Source: Pseudomonas taiwanensis DSM 21245
Lineage (GTDB): Bacteria; Pseudomonadota; Gammaproteobacteria; Pseudomonadales; Pseudomonadaceae
Direction: 5' to 3'
NCBI RefSeq assembly: GCF_000425785.1
Contig: NZ_KE384450.1
Location: 543,906 to 607,905, forward strand
Length of the DNA: 64,000 nucleotides
In this document: positions 1 to 6,847 of the stretch, in pieces
Position numbering within the stretch: the first letter of the stretch is position 1
Layout of the letters: each line of letters opens with the position of its first letter
Program-made: the position numbers and the translations under genes
The notes under the pieces: model-generated
Databases searched by the model: none
The model's input: only the letters and a program-made list of their open reading frames with translations
Told to the model about the DNA's origin: nothing

Positions 1-261
1 ACGCAGCAGGCCCAATTCAGCATCATCCAGCAGGGCTTTGCCCAGCGCGCAGAGGTAATGCTCAGCCCATATCAGGCTGGGTTTGTCCTCCATCAACCCG
101 TCGATGGTCAGGTCTCGTGCATAGCCCATCAGTTCCGAGGCCTGTTCGCGGGCGTTTTGGCAGGGGATGCCGGCTTCGATGCGAAACAGGGGGTGGGTCT
201 GGTTTTCACCTTGGTAGAAGATGGTTTTGCCCACTGTGCATTTGATGTCTTCGGTGGCCAT
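1..261 (-). CDS. DUF3077-like small protein, C-terminus cut by window edge
   Basis: The reading frame starts at an ATG at 261 and runs off the left edge of the window, so at least 87 residues are present without a stop. The N-terminus reads MATEDIKCTVGKTIFYQGEN and is followed by segments such as LFRIEAGIPCQNAREQASEL and IWAEHYLCALGKALLDD. This resembles the small Pseudomonas proteins filed as DUF3077, which occur near other short proteins and have no known biochemical role. A purine-rich GGGAG sequence sits a short distance before the ATG. It lies downstream of another small minus-strand gene (394-636), and the two may be co-transcribed. Family assignment is from memory of the sequence pattern. 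Confidence 0.7.
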   Translation of the reverse strand, partial: MATEDIKCTVGKTIFYQGENQTHPLFRIEAGIPCQNAREQASELMGYARDLTIDGLMEDKPSLIWAEHYLCALGKALLDDAELGLLR

Positions 262-393
262 TGAGGAGTCTCCCTGGGGTGGGACGGTGCCTGGGCTGGC
301 CCTATTGCCGGCAAGCCGAGCTCGTACAGGTTCAGCGCTCGACGAGGCGGGGCTGAGTGGGGGGAAAAGGGCCAGGCAGGTCGTGATGGCGGG

Positions 394-636
394 TCAATGC
401 AGCGTTTGCGGGTCCGCTGGTTTTTGGACCTGGGCCAGTGCGGTTTCGAGTAACCTTCGCAGGGTTTCGAGCTCGTGCATCGACGCCATGAGCAGCAACG
501 ATGCGGGCGATTTGGGCTGCATCAGCATCGCTTGATGCGCGACGGCTTCGGCACAGACTGCGTAGTCCGAGGCCAGGATGAGCGTGTCTTCCAGGGAATG
601 GAGGTGGTGGGGTGGATCCGGCACTATCTTCAACAT
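394..636 (-). CDS. 80-aa hypothetical Pseudomonas protein (MLKIVPDPP-type)
   Basis: An 80-residue protein starts with MLKIVPDPPHH and contains a helical middle (LILASDYAVCAEAVAHQAML) and a C-terminal helix ending LLETALAQVQKP. Small Pseudomonas proteins with a V-P-D-P-P start are frequently found beside DUF3077-type genes, as here. Function is unknown. I chose the ATG at 636 because a GGAAG sequence precedes it and because the MxKIVPDPP start is typical; the frame stays open upstream to 867, but that part is low-complexity and overlaps the likely promoter. Confidence 0.6.
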   Translation of the reverse strand: MLKIVPDPPHHLHSLEDTLILASDYAVCAEAVAHQAMLMQPKSPASLLLMASMHELETLRRLLETALAQVQKPADPQTLH

Positions 637-684
637 GATTGCTTCCATATCAGGGCTCTCACTCCCTGCTGTCAAACAGAGGGT

Positions 685-764
685 GGCAGCTGTACGCGGG
701 TTGACAGACCGGCGGAAACAACAAAGTTCCGGCGCACGCAAGCGTGCCCGCACGTACAGCTGCC
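685..764 (-). promoter_or_regulatory. Inverted repeat enclosing an AlgU-like promoter candidate
   Basis: Arms GGCAGCTGTACG (685-696) and CGTACAGCTGCC (753-764) are perfect 12-bp complements. Between them, on the minus strand, GGAACTT (724-730) and TCTGTC (704-709) resemble the -35 and -10 elements of an AlgU (sigma-22) extracytoplasmic-stress promoter, with a spacer about one base short of the usual 16-17. A small extra hairpin GCACGC/GCGTGC (735-748) lies inside. The promoter reading is inference; the repeat is plain in the sequence. Confidence 0.35.
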
Positions 765-962
765 ATAGAGGCGAGCCGTGCTGTTGTTTACCGTCGCGAC
801 CTGTCAAAGTCATGCCGTTGATGAGCAACGACCGCCCGAGACTAAGACCCTGAATAGACGTCTGCAACGGAAAACAGGCGCGGGGAGTATCTTTGGGAAA
901 CGTCCTACATGAAAGGGGTTAAATCTGATTTTCCTGGTTCGCGTACCCAAAATGCCAGGCGC

Positions 963-992
963 AAAAAGACGCACGAAGGCGTCTTCTTTTTT
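963..992 (-). terminator. Terminator hairpin, possibly the displaced tmRNA terminator
   Basis: AAGACGC (966-972) pairs with GCGTCTT (979-985) around a 6-nt loop, with T runs on both sides, so it can work in either direction. On the minus strand it follows the degenerate tmRNA 3' end at 1001-1022 by about nine bases, much as the functional tmRNA is followed by its own terminator. Confidence 0.65.
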
Positions 993-1000
993 GGAATGTT

Positions 1001-1022
1001 TGGTGGGCCGGGGTAATCTGAA
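1001..1022 (-). repeat. Degenerate copy of the tmRNA 3' end (attachment-site remnant)
   Basis: Read on the plus strand, TGGTGGGCCGGGGTAATC continuing to TGAA matches the start of 10917-10939 (TGGTGGAGCCGGGGGGATTT continuing to GAA) with about 19 of 22 identities and one gap. It covers the T-arm end, acceptor strand and CCA of tmRNA. Integrases that target tRNA or tmRNA genes duplicate exactly this part, so this looks like the far end of the island. The copy is degraded, which suggests an old event. Confidence 0.6.
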
Positions 1023-1229
1023 ACAAGTCGGTATCTATTTGTTTTGGCTGGTGGACAAAAGTGCTTGGAATACCAGTTGGAACGCTGCGTGGTCTGGATT
1101 CCGATGGACGGTGCGTTTTGAGAACCGCCCCCAAAAACGAATCGGGTCGAATTTATCAAGCAAATGGTCGCACTGTTGATCGTTACCCCTGCGCTCGCCG
1201 GTACAGGGGCTTTCTAGCAAACGATATCT
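1023..1229. other. Non-coding tail of the island beyond the helicase gene
   Basis: No gene supported. A CCCCTG/CAGGGG inverted repeat (about 1187-1210) lies just after the helicase stop codon but has no good T run on the minus strand, so it is at best a weak terminator. Confidence 0.35.
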
Positions 1230-3098
1230 TCAATGATTGCCGTGTTGGCTAAGCCGACTCTCGAAGTATTGCGCCGTCTCTTTGTCGGTGCAGTACAGGT
1301 AGCAACCCTTCATCCCGCGTGTCATCAGGGTTCGGTACGTATTTTTGATGATCAGGTCTGTTTCACTTTTCGCGAGGGTAGGTTGCTCTTTCATCATTTT
1401 TTTCCAGCCGCGAATCGATTTATCGTGCTTGTCGCGCTCATCCGGGGATGTCACTACCTGACCGTCACGTACGACTAGATCTGGCCCGATAATCACGCCG
1501 ATGTAGTCGACTTCCAAACCTTGGCAGGTATGAATGCAGCCAACCTGCTCGATGGAGTTCTCAGCGATGATCCATAGGCTGCCATCTTGATCCAGGTTCC
1601 ATTGGCGTTTGTAGTCACCAATGACGATATCAGCAGCGGTGGGGTCTTTCTTGCTCAACCAAGGCCAGCAATAGCCCGCGACCACACGAGCTTTGTTTCC
1701 GTGGTTTTTCTCGTTGATTGCGTCATGCATCGCCTGAGGTGAGTCGAACACCTTAAACTCGTACTCTTGGGTCTCAAGCGTCGGATTTGCCGTCGAGCGA
1801 ATGCCTAGCGTGTCATCCAGCCATGCCAGGTAACCGTCAGAACCACTGCAGCGAAACTGCGAAGACAGCACGTGTTCTTCAACCACAGCACCCTTGGCTT
1901 CTGCAAAGGCGCGTATCGCCTGCTTGCTGCCGATATCGCTCAAGGTTACACGCTGGTCCTCATCAATAAAGAAAATGGAGCATTTCGTTGAGTCAATCAG
2001 CTCCTTGATCTGGTTCTCCCCAAGGTTTCCATACAGCCCGCTTTTCTCATTCAGTCGGTGAGCTTCGTCCACGATGAGCGCATCGAATGTGTTGGGCTCA
2101 GTGTCGATGAATGCCCCAGAGCCTGAAAAGAAATTCGAGAAATGGCTGCGCTTGATGGTGCCAACCAGTTTGCTTTCGTAGACCTTGCGAGGGGCGGCAT
2201 TCTTGGAGACGTATTTGCTCATCAGCTTCAATTCGGTGAGCTTCACCAGCAGATTGATAGCCAGAACAGTTTTTCCGGTGCCCGGTCCACCTTCGATGAT
2301 CATCACCTTGGGTGCTTGGTCCGAAGCCTCGCTTGCCGCCGCAAGCGCCGACTCAAAAATTGCTTTCTGATCGTCAATCAATACGAACTCGGGTTTGCCT
2401 TTCATCAACCCCGCGAGGGCTTCGGCTAGCGCCTTGGATGGGCGAATTTTTCCTTCGGACAGCTCGTAAAGAACCTCTTTGTTGTCGCCATGACTTATAT
2501 GCTTTTTCAGAAAGGTTCTGAGTTTACTGAGCTCTTCCGGGCCTTTCAGAAACAGCGGAGCCTTGCTGATGTGGGGCTCATAGTGGGCTGAATCTATGAC
2601 ACCGTCGCTGACGTAGTTATGGAGGTAGGCGCACGGACGGATTTCGATGCTTTTATTATACACCGCCTCGTTGAAGCCTTCCAGCAGCGCTGCATAGGAC
2701 CATACCTGATAGGACGGGTGAATGGTCTCAATGAGGCCGCCACCCAACGCCGTTTTGACGATGGCGTCTTTGGTTGTGGCGTTGGCCTTGCTCCATTGCT
2801 TCAGCTCGATGAGTACGGCCTTCTTGGCCTGGTTTTCGTCGCGACCGGTGAGTAGAAAGTCGATTCGTTTCGACGACTGTGGAATGTGCAATTCAATGGC
2901 CAGACCTGCATCGCTCGGGAGACCCTCATCTCTAAGGACCTTGGCCATGTACGTCAGAGACCCTTGCCACGATCTGATTTCCGAGGAGCCAACGTTCTTG
3001 CCGGTAGCTTCCTTGTAATGCCTGAGGATCACCTCCTCAATGTCATCGTTATCGTTGTCTTTAAGAAATTGCTGTTTGGTCGCAGCGTAAACGATCAC
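1230..3098 (-). CDS. DUF2075 (Schlafen group 3-type) helicase with N-terminal nuclease-like domain
   Basis: A 622-aa cytoplasmic protein. Residues about 60-105 read like a PD-(D/E)XK nuclease core: E69 in GLAIELHIP, D80 in KRIDFLLTG, then E98-x-K100 in VLIELKQW. The second half is a P-loop helicase: Walker A GGPGTGKT (270-277), Walker B LIVDEAHRLN (341-350), an SSQFRCSGSD box and a C-terminal TLMTRGMKGCYLY box typical of DUF2075 proteins. The start is a GTG at 3098 with AAGGA upstream. It follows the MazG-like gene by 24 bp on the same strand, so the two form an operon. Nuclease-helicase fusions beside nucleotide pyrophosphohydrolases in islands suggest a role in phage defence or nucleic-acid stress; that role is inference. 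Confidence 0.85.
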   Translation of the reverse strand: MIVYAATKQQFLKDNDNDDIEEVILRHYKEATGKNVGSSEIRSWQGSLTYMAKVLRDEGLPSDAGLAIELHIPQSSKRIDFLLTGRDENQAKKAVLIELKQWSKANATTKDAIVKTALGGGLIETIHPSYQVWSYAALLEGFNEAVYNKSIEIRPCAYLHNYVSDGVIDSAHYEPHISKAPLFLKGPEELSKLRTFLKKHISHGDNKEVLYELSEGKIRPSKALAEALAGLMKGKPEFVLIDDQKAIFESALAAASEASDQAPKVMIIEGGPGTGKTVLAINLLVKLTELKLMSKYVSKNAAPRKVYESKLVGTIKRSHFSNFFSGSGAFIDTEPNTFDALIVDEAHRLNEKSGLYGNLGENQIKELIDSTKCSIFFIDEDQRVTLSDIGSKQAIRAFAEAKGAVVEEHVLSSQFRCSGSDGYLAWLDDTLGIRSTANPTLETQEYEFKVFDSPQAMHDAINEKNHGNKARVVAGYCWPWLSKKDPTAADIVIGDYKRQWNLDQDGSLWIIAENSIEQVGCIHTCQGLEVDYIGVIIGPDLVVRDGQVVTSPDERDKHDKSIRGWKKMMKEQPTLAKSETDLIIKNTYRTLMTRGMKGCYLYCTDKETAQYFESRLSQHGNH

Positions 3099-3122
3099 GG
3101 GTTGTCCTTAGGTGCGTGTGGG

Positions 3123-3506
3123 TCAGAGTCGGTCGTACTTTTTGCTGCTGCTTCTGGCTTTATCTACGGGGTACTTCTGACCATTCGAGGCGAGTTTCTG
3201 TGTCACCGCCTCGTTGAGGTCAATGCCAAGTACGCTGCTCAGGCGAACCAGGTACATCAATACGTCCGCCAATTCGTCCTTAACGGCTTGGCCGATTTCG
3301 GGATCTGTTGCGGCGGAGATCGAATCGGCATCGCTCATCCATTGGAAAATCTCGCACAGCTCGCCTACCTCGCCAGTGAGAGCCAGGATGAGATTTTTGG
3401 GGGAGTGGAATTGCTGCCAGTCGCGATCATCTGCGAACCGCTGGAGGGATGCGGCGAGCTTCACTACGTCAACCATGGGTGTGGATGAGCTGTCTGAGTC
3501 ACTCAC
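3123..3506 (-). CDS. MazG-like nucleotide pyrophosphohydrolase
   Basis: A 127-aa all-helical protein of the MazG / RS21-C6 type, which hydrolyses (d)NTPs to NMP and pyrophosphate. The metal-binding motif is visible as LTGEVGELCEIFQWM followed by DELADVLMYLVRL (E-x-x-E and E-x-x-D residues). I chose the GTG at 3506 (VSDSDSSSTPMVDV) because AAGAGATA lies ahead of it; the internal ATG ten codons later has no ribosome-binding site, and the longer open frame to 3698 is unlike coding sequence. It is the first gene of a two-gene unit with the DUF2075 helicase. A TACAAT hexamer on the minus strand around 3556 could be its -10 element. Confidence 0.8.
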   Translation of the reverse strand: MSDSDSSSTPMVDVVKLAASLQRFADDRDWQQFHSPKNLILALTGEVGELCEIFQWMSDADSISAATDPEIGQAVKDELADVLMYLVRLSSVLGIDLNEAVTQKLASNGQKYPVDKARSSSKKYDRL

Positions 3507-3901
3507 GGGGCTATCTCTTGGGCATCGTTGAGAAAATGTGTAGGAAATACGCCTGAGATTGTAAGAGTTTTTGCTGCTTTCGCATTTTTTTTGTGTCTTG
3601 TCTCGCCTGTTTGCTGTTAGCAAGACTGCTAGCCATAGTTCGCTATCCGCATCGAGCGAGGCGGCCATTCGTCCTCGCGAGATGGATGGATGAGCCAATC
3701 AAACTGATCGGCAGCAAACGCCCCAAATTTATGGTTGGTAGCGGGATGCTTTCGGCCCTCACCGGCCCATGTCGAAGGGCCGCTGACGGCCAAAAGCGGA
3801 CGATTGAAGCGCCACCGGTTCAGCAGCCGTTTGGAATGTCTGCTTTAGCTAGATCTCTGTGCTCTGCGAAAGGCAGCTTGGGTCGTCTGCTGCCCTCCAG
3901 T
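3507..3901. other. Intergenic region upstream of the MazG-like gene
   Basis: No gene supported. It contains the likely promoter of the MazG-helicase unit (AT-rich stretch 3540-3600) and a segment of alternating GGCC/GGCCGC-type words (3750-3810) of no clear function. Confidence 0.4.
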
Positions 3902-5071
3902 TCAAGTTGCAGATTTTCGAGATTCGGTTTTAGTTAAAATTTTTGCTGCCTTCATCTGAGATTTTCGTGGCATCTGAAGCGTTTTGCTACTTTTCGTTAA
4001 AACACAATAAGCCGATTTGTTGGGCCAATCTTTAAGCTCGGTTTTTACCAGTTTTGCCGGGCAAAGCAGTAGCACCTCCCCAAAAGAAAAAAGTGGAAAT
4101 GCGGAGACCAGAGGATGTGTGCGTAATGTCTCTACTGAATCCCAAACCTCAGTATCGAAGTCTTCTGTAGCGTAATTCTCGGTCAGCAAGAATTTGGCTA
4201 CCATTGGGTCGCGGACCTTCATCAGGGAAGCCGCTGAGTACACAATGGTCAGAGTGCCTCCCGGTGCCCCCCCAATGATGACTACCGAGACCACGGATGC
4301 CGTCGCTAAGCATAGTGATATTCGTTTAAAAAGATCGGCTTTACTGGTATAGAATACGACTACTGGAATCAGCGTCATACTGGCGAAAATAATAGATATC
4401 AGCATCAACTTAGTAATGGCCTCAGGCGTATCTTCACCTGAGTAGGCCTTAAGAATGAGGCTCACGGGTAGCACCGTCGAAATAACCGTGCCGATCAGGC
4501 TTAATGCCAAGATAATCAAAAAGAAGACGCGAGTCACCTTGCTTTTTAAGCTTCCCGCTAGGTCTATGGTTGTGCAATAGTCCACAGCTTCTCTGAACGT
4601 CTGGCTTTTCCGAAGAGCCAAAATTGTTAAACACCCATACAAGACTACGCAAATTAGTTTATAACCGTCAGCGATCGTTACGCCTTTGAAAATCATTACC
4701 ATCAGCGCTGCAATTCCAAACAGTACTGGGAAAACTAGAACTATTACCAAGTCGGCTTGAAGATTAGGACTGTCATTGAAGAGCGAGACAGATAGCCCAA
4801 ATAACATGCTCGTTGTCATGAGCACAAGAAAATAGACCGCAACCAATAGCGAGATTACTGAAAGCCAAAGTACCAATGCTGACTTAGCTTCAATTGCTGA
4901 AGCCATCAAATCCGGACGACCGATGGCTGTCGTATAGGCCGACAGTGTATAGAATCCCAAAGTCGTCCCAATACCACCTATAATCATACTGAGTGGTGCC
5001 CAATATGTAAAAATCCGTTTAAATGTCCTTTTTATTTCCTCTTGAAAGGTTAAAGGCTTCTTTAGGTTCAT
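3902..5071 (-). CDS. Polytopic membrane protein, unknown function
   Basis: A 389-aa protein with about seven hydrophobic segments (roughly residues 23-45, 64-93, 104-131, 136-153, 180-208, 219-243, 251-283) and a soluble C-terminal tail of about 100 residues ending in basic KSQMKAAKILTKTESRK. I do not recognise a family. The gene is noticeably more AT-rich than the chromosomal genes and uses codons such as ATA, TTA and AAA that are rare in this genome, which points to horizontal acquisition. The ATG at 5071 has AAGGA eight bases upstream. It is on the same strand as its neighbours but is separated from the three-gene operon by 285 bp, so it probably has its own promoter. Confidence 0.75.
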   Translation of the reverse strand: MNLKKPLTFQEEIKRTFKRIFTYWAPLSMIIGGIGTTLGFYTLSAYTTAIGRPDLMASAIEAKSALVLWLSVISLLVAVYFLVLMTTSMLFGLSVSLFNDSPNLQADLVIVLVFPVLFGIAALMVMIFKGVTIADGYKLICVVLYGCLTILALRKSQTFREAVDYCTTIDLAGSLKSKVTRVFFLIILALSLIGTVISTVLPVSLILKAYSGEDTPEAITKLMLISIIFASMTLIPVVVFYTSKADLFKRISLCLATASVVSVVIIGGAPGGTLTIVYSAASLMKVRDPMVAKFLLTENYATEDFDTEVWDSVETLRTHPLVSAFPLFSFGEVLLLCPAKLVKTELKDWPNKSAYCVLTKSSKTLQMPRKSQMKAAKILTKTESRKSAT

Positions 5072-5356
5072 GCATTAATTCCTTGGCATAATTTAAATAC
5101 AGGGCGATCGTGCGCGAAGCTTTTGTCGCGAACTTCCCAGCCAGTCCTGTTTTCTGTGTCTGCGTCATCACCCGCGCGCCGGAGGACAAGGCCGCGGGCG
5201 CCAACTTTATGAGTATCAAAGTTCTAAGTTGTGGCTGTGTGGTGCTTCCGTCCGCTAGGGCTGGATTGATTGGCTTGTGATCAGGCCACAGTACGGGCAT
5301 TAATCAGGCGGACTCCCTCGTAAATCTGTAGCAGAGAGTTTCATTCCTTGAATCGC

Positions 5357-6847
5357 TCATACGCTCGCCGCAAGTCGCTCGTATTCACCATCCAGGTAAG
5401 TGTCGACGGCTTTGATGTCGAGCCTTCCGTCCTGGTACCAGGAGTTGAGTTCCTTGAGTGCAAGGGTACCGAAGCGCGCCCAGGCAATAAGATTCGAGCG
5501 CAACATGAACTGGATCATGTCGCCGCCCGATCGAATCGCCGCATCGGCGCCATCCACTACGCAAAGCGTGCCGTGCGCCACCAGTAACATCCGCTGAAGT
5601 TCGGGGTTGGTGGACGATGGAATGCACTGAGCCCATTCCTTCTCGTGATAGAAGCGCTGTTTCACGATCCACATCACTCGGGTCAACATTTCGCTAAGCA
5701 TCACCGGAATAGCCATTGCTAGGCCATGACGTAGGTCGTAGCCCTTTTCGAATACTTGGACGGCGATCGTGGCGAAGGTTTGCCGATGTTGCCCAAACTC
5801 GCCAACGTTGATGAATTGCAATAGCGAGTAGAACGGAATCGGAATACCCGCCCCCCGTGTCTTCGCGCCAGAGGAACCGGCCACATCCGAGAACAAGTGC
5901 CCCAGCCAGTTCATGAAACCGCAGAACAGCTTGGCCACCAGGTTCGATCCCTTGAGTTCGAAGGTATCGGTATTGACACTGATGATTCGGCCGCCATCGA
6001 CGAAATGTGCGGTACTGATGAATTGATCGAGTATCGAGAAGAACAACCCGACAAGGTCCGGAGAATGCGCCAGGCTCTTGATGTGGTGGTTGCGTGTACT
6101 CATCTTGAACAGGCCGCTGACATCGCCCCCGTGCCGATGGTCGTAGTTGACCTTGTACTGCCTTTCAAGGAATCCAATGGCACTGGTTACCGGGTCACTG
6201 TCTTTGTTGGGACCTTGCCAACCGTTCCAAGAAGCAAACTTATGCACCGCTTTATCGGTCATGTCGTCCGTAAAGTGGGTGAGCGCCCCCTTGCCGGGGA
6301 GGCCGACGAATAGAACGTCCACTAGGCCGCCGATCAAGCCGCAGGTGCCGGCGATCATGTAGTCGTATTTGTCGCAGTGAGCGCCCTTGTACGAGAACTC
6401 GTCGCGTATGCGCTTTTCCAGCGCAATGCGTTGGCTTGCGCTCATCAGGTCGCGGAACGGATCGTGGCCAAACTCGATCCGCTGCCGCTGGGCATAGGCA
6501 GTGACTTTGTCGAGGTAACCACTCCAGCCGCTGTTGCCATTCATGTCGATGAAGTCGAGGCTTGGCAACGGCGTGGCGACGCTCACGATGTTTTCCTGTA
6601 CGACATAGCTGCTCTCGACAAGCACCGCATCGTCGTCATCCACCTCGAAAATCACCTGGTTCCTTTCGACCAGCGTTTGAGCTTCGAACAGCATCAGTTC
6701 GAGCTGCTTGCGCCTCTGTGACTGCGTAACCTGCAGGTTTTGCAGTACACCATCGACCAGTCCCAAGTGGTTTTGCGCGGAGTTCAACTGGTGCTTTTGC
6801 ACCAGCATCGCCTGGGCCTGTTCGGTCAACGCATCCTTCTTGCTCAT
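5357..6847 (-). CDS. 496-aa protein with His/Asp motifs, unknown function (last gene of WYL-controlled operon)
   Basis: The protein has a Gln-rich helical N-terminus (1-60, possible coiled coil), an acidic patch (EVDDDDA, 68-74), a hydrophobic stretch (163-183) and a middle rich in histidine: H237-R-H239, H254-H255, H261-S-P-D264, and WLGHLFSDVAG with H317 and D321. The spacing of H, HH, HxxD and HLxxD recalls membrane-associated metal hydrolases such as the YdjM/DUF457 group, but I cannot assign it to that family. A second hydrophobic patch (AMAIPVMLSEML) follows. Its ATG overlaps the stop of the upstream gene by four bases (ATGA), so the two are translationally coupled. Homologues and function unknown to me. 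Confidence 0.75.
   Translation of the reverse strand: MSKKDALTEQAQAMLVQKHQLNSAQNHLGLVDGVLQNLQVTQSQRRKQLELMLFEAQTLVERNQVIFEVDDDDAVLVESSYVVQENIVSVATPLPSLDFIDMNGNSGWSGYLDKVTAYAQRQRIEFGHDPFRDLMSASQRIALEKRIRDEFSYKGAHCDKYDYMIAGTCGLIGGLVDVLFVGLPGKGALTHFTDDMTDKAVHKFASWNGWQGPNKDSDPVTSAIGFLERQYKVNYDHRHGGDVSGLFKMSTRNHHIKSLAHSPDLVGLFFSILDQFISTAHFVDGGRIISVNTDTFELKGSNLVAKLFCGFMNWLGHLFSDVAGSSGAKTRGAGIPIPFYSLLQFINVGEFGQHRQTFATIAVQVFEKGYDLRHGLAMAIPVMLSEMLTRVMWIVKQRFYHEKEWAQCIPSSTNPELQRMLLVAHGTLCVVDGADAAIRSGGDMIQFMLRSNLIAWARFGTLALKELNSWYQDGRLDIKAVDTYLDGEYERLAASV

Larger units (their letters stand above)
637..1000. other. Non-coding stretch upstream of the small-gene pair
   Basis: No convincing gene is seen. 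The stretch holds a 12-bp inverted repeat with a promoter-like segment (685-764) and a terminator hairpin (963-992). Open frames here have unlike codon use and no recognisable product. Confidence 0.5.

Noticed and set aside
952..1179. Short frames around 905-1220
   Set aside because: They cross a terminator hairpin and the tmRNA-end remnant and have no coding signature.
3593..3937. 114-codon plus-strand frame upstream of the MazG gene
   Set aside because: No ribosome-binding site, mixed composition, overlaps the end of the membrane protein gene; treated as intergenic.
5019..5168. 49-codon frame starting MTQTQKTGLAGK overlapping the start of the AT-rich membrane gene
   Set aside because: Possible but no ribosome-binding site stands out, and it overlaps the next gene by more than 50 bp in another frame.
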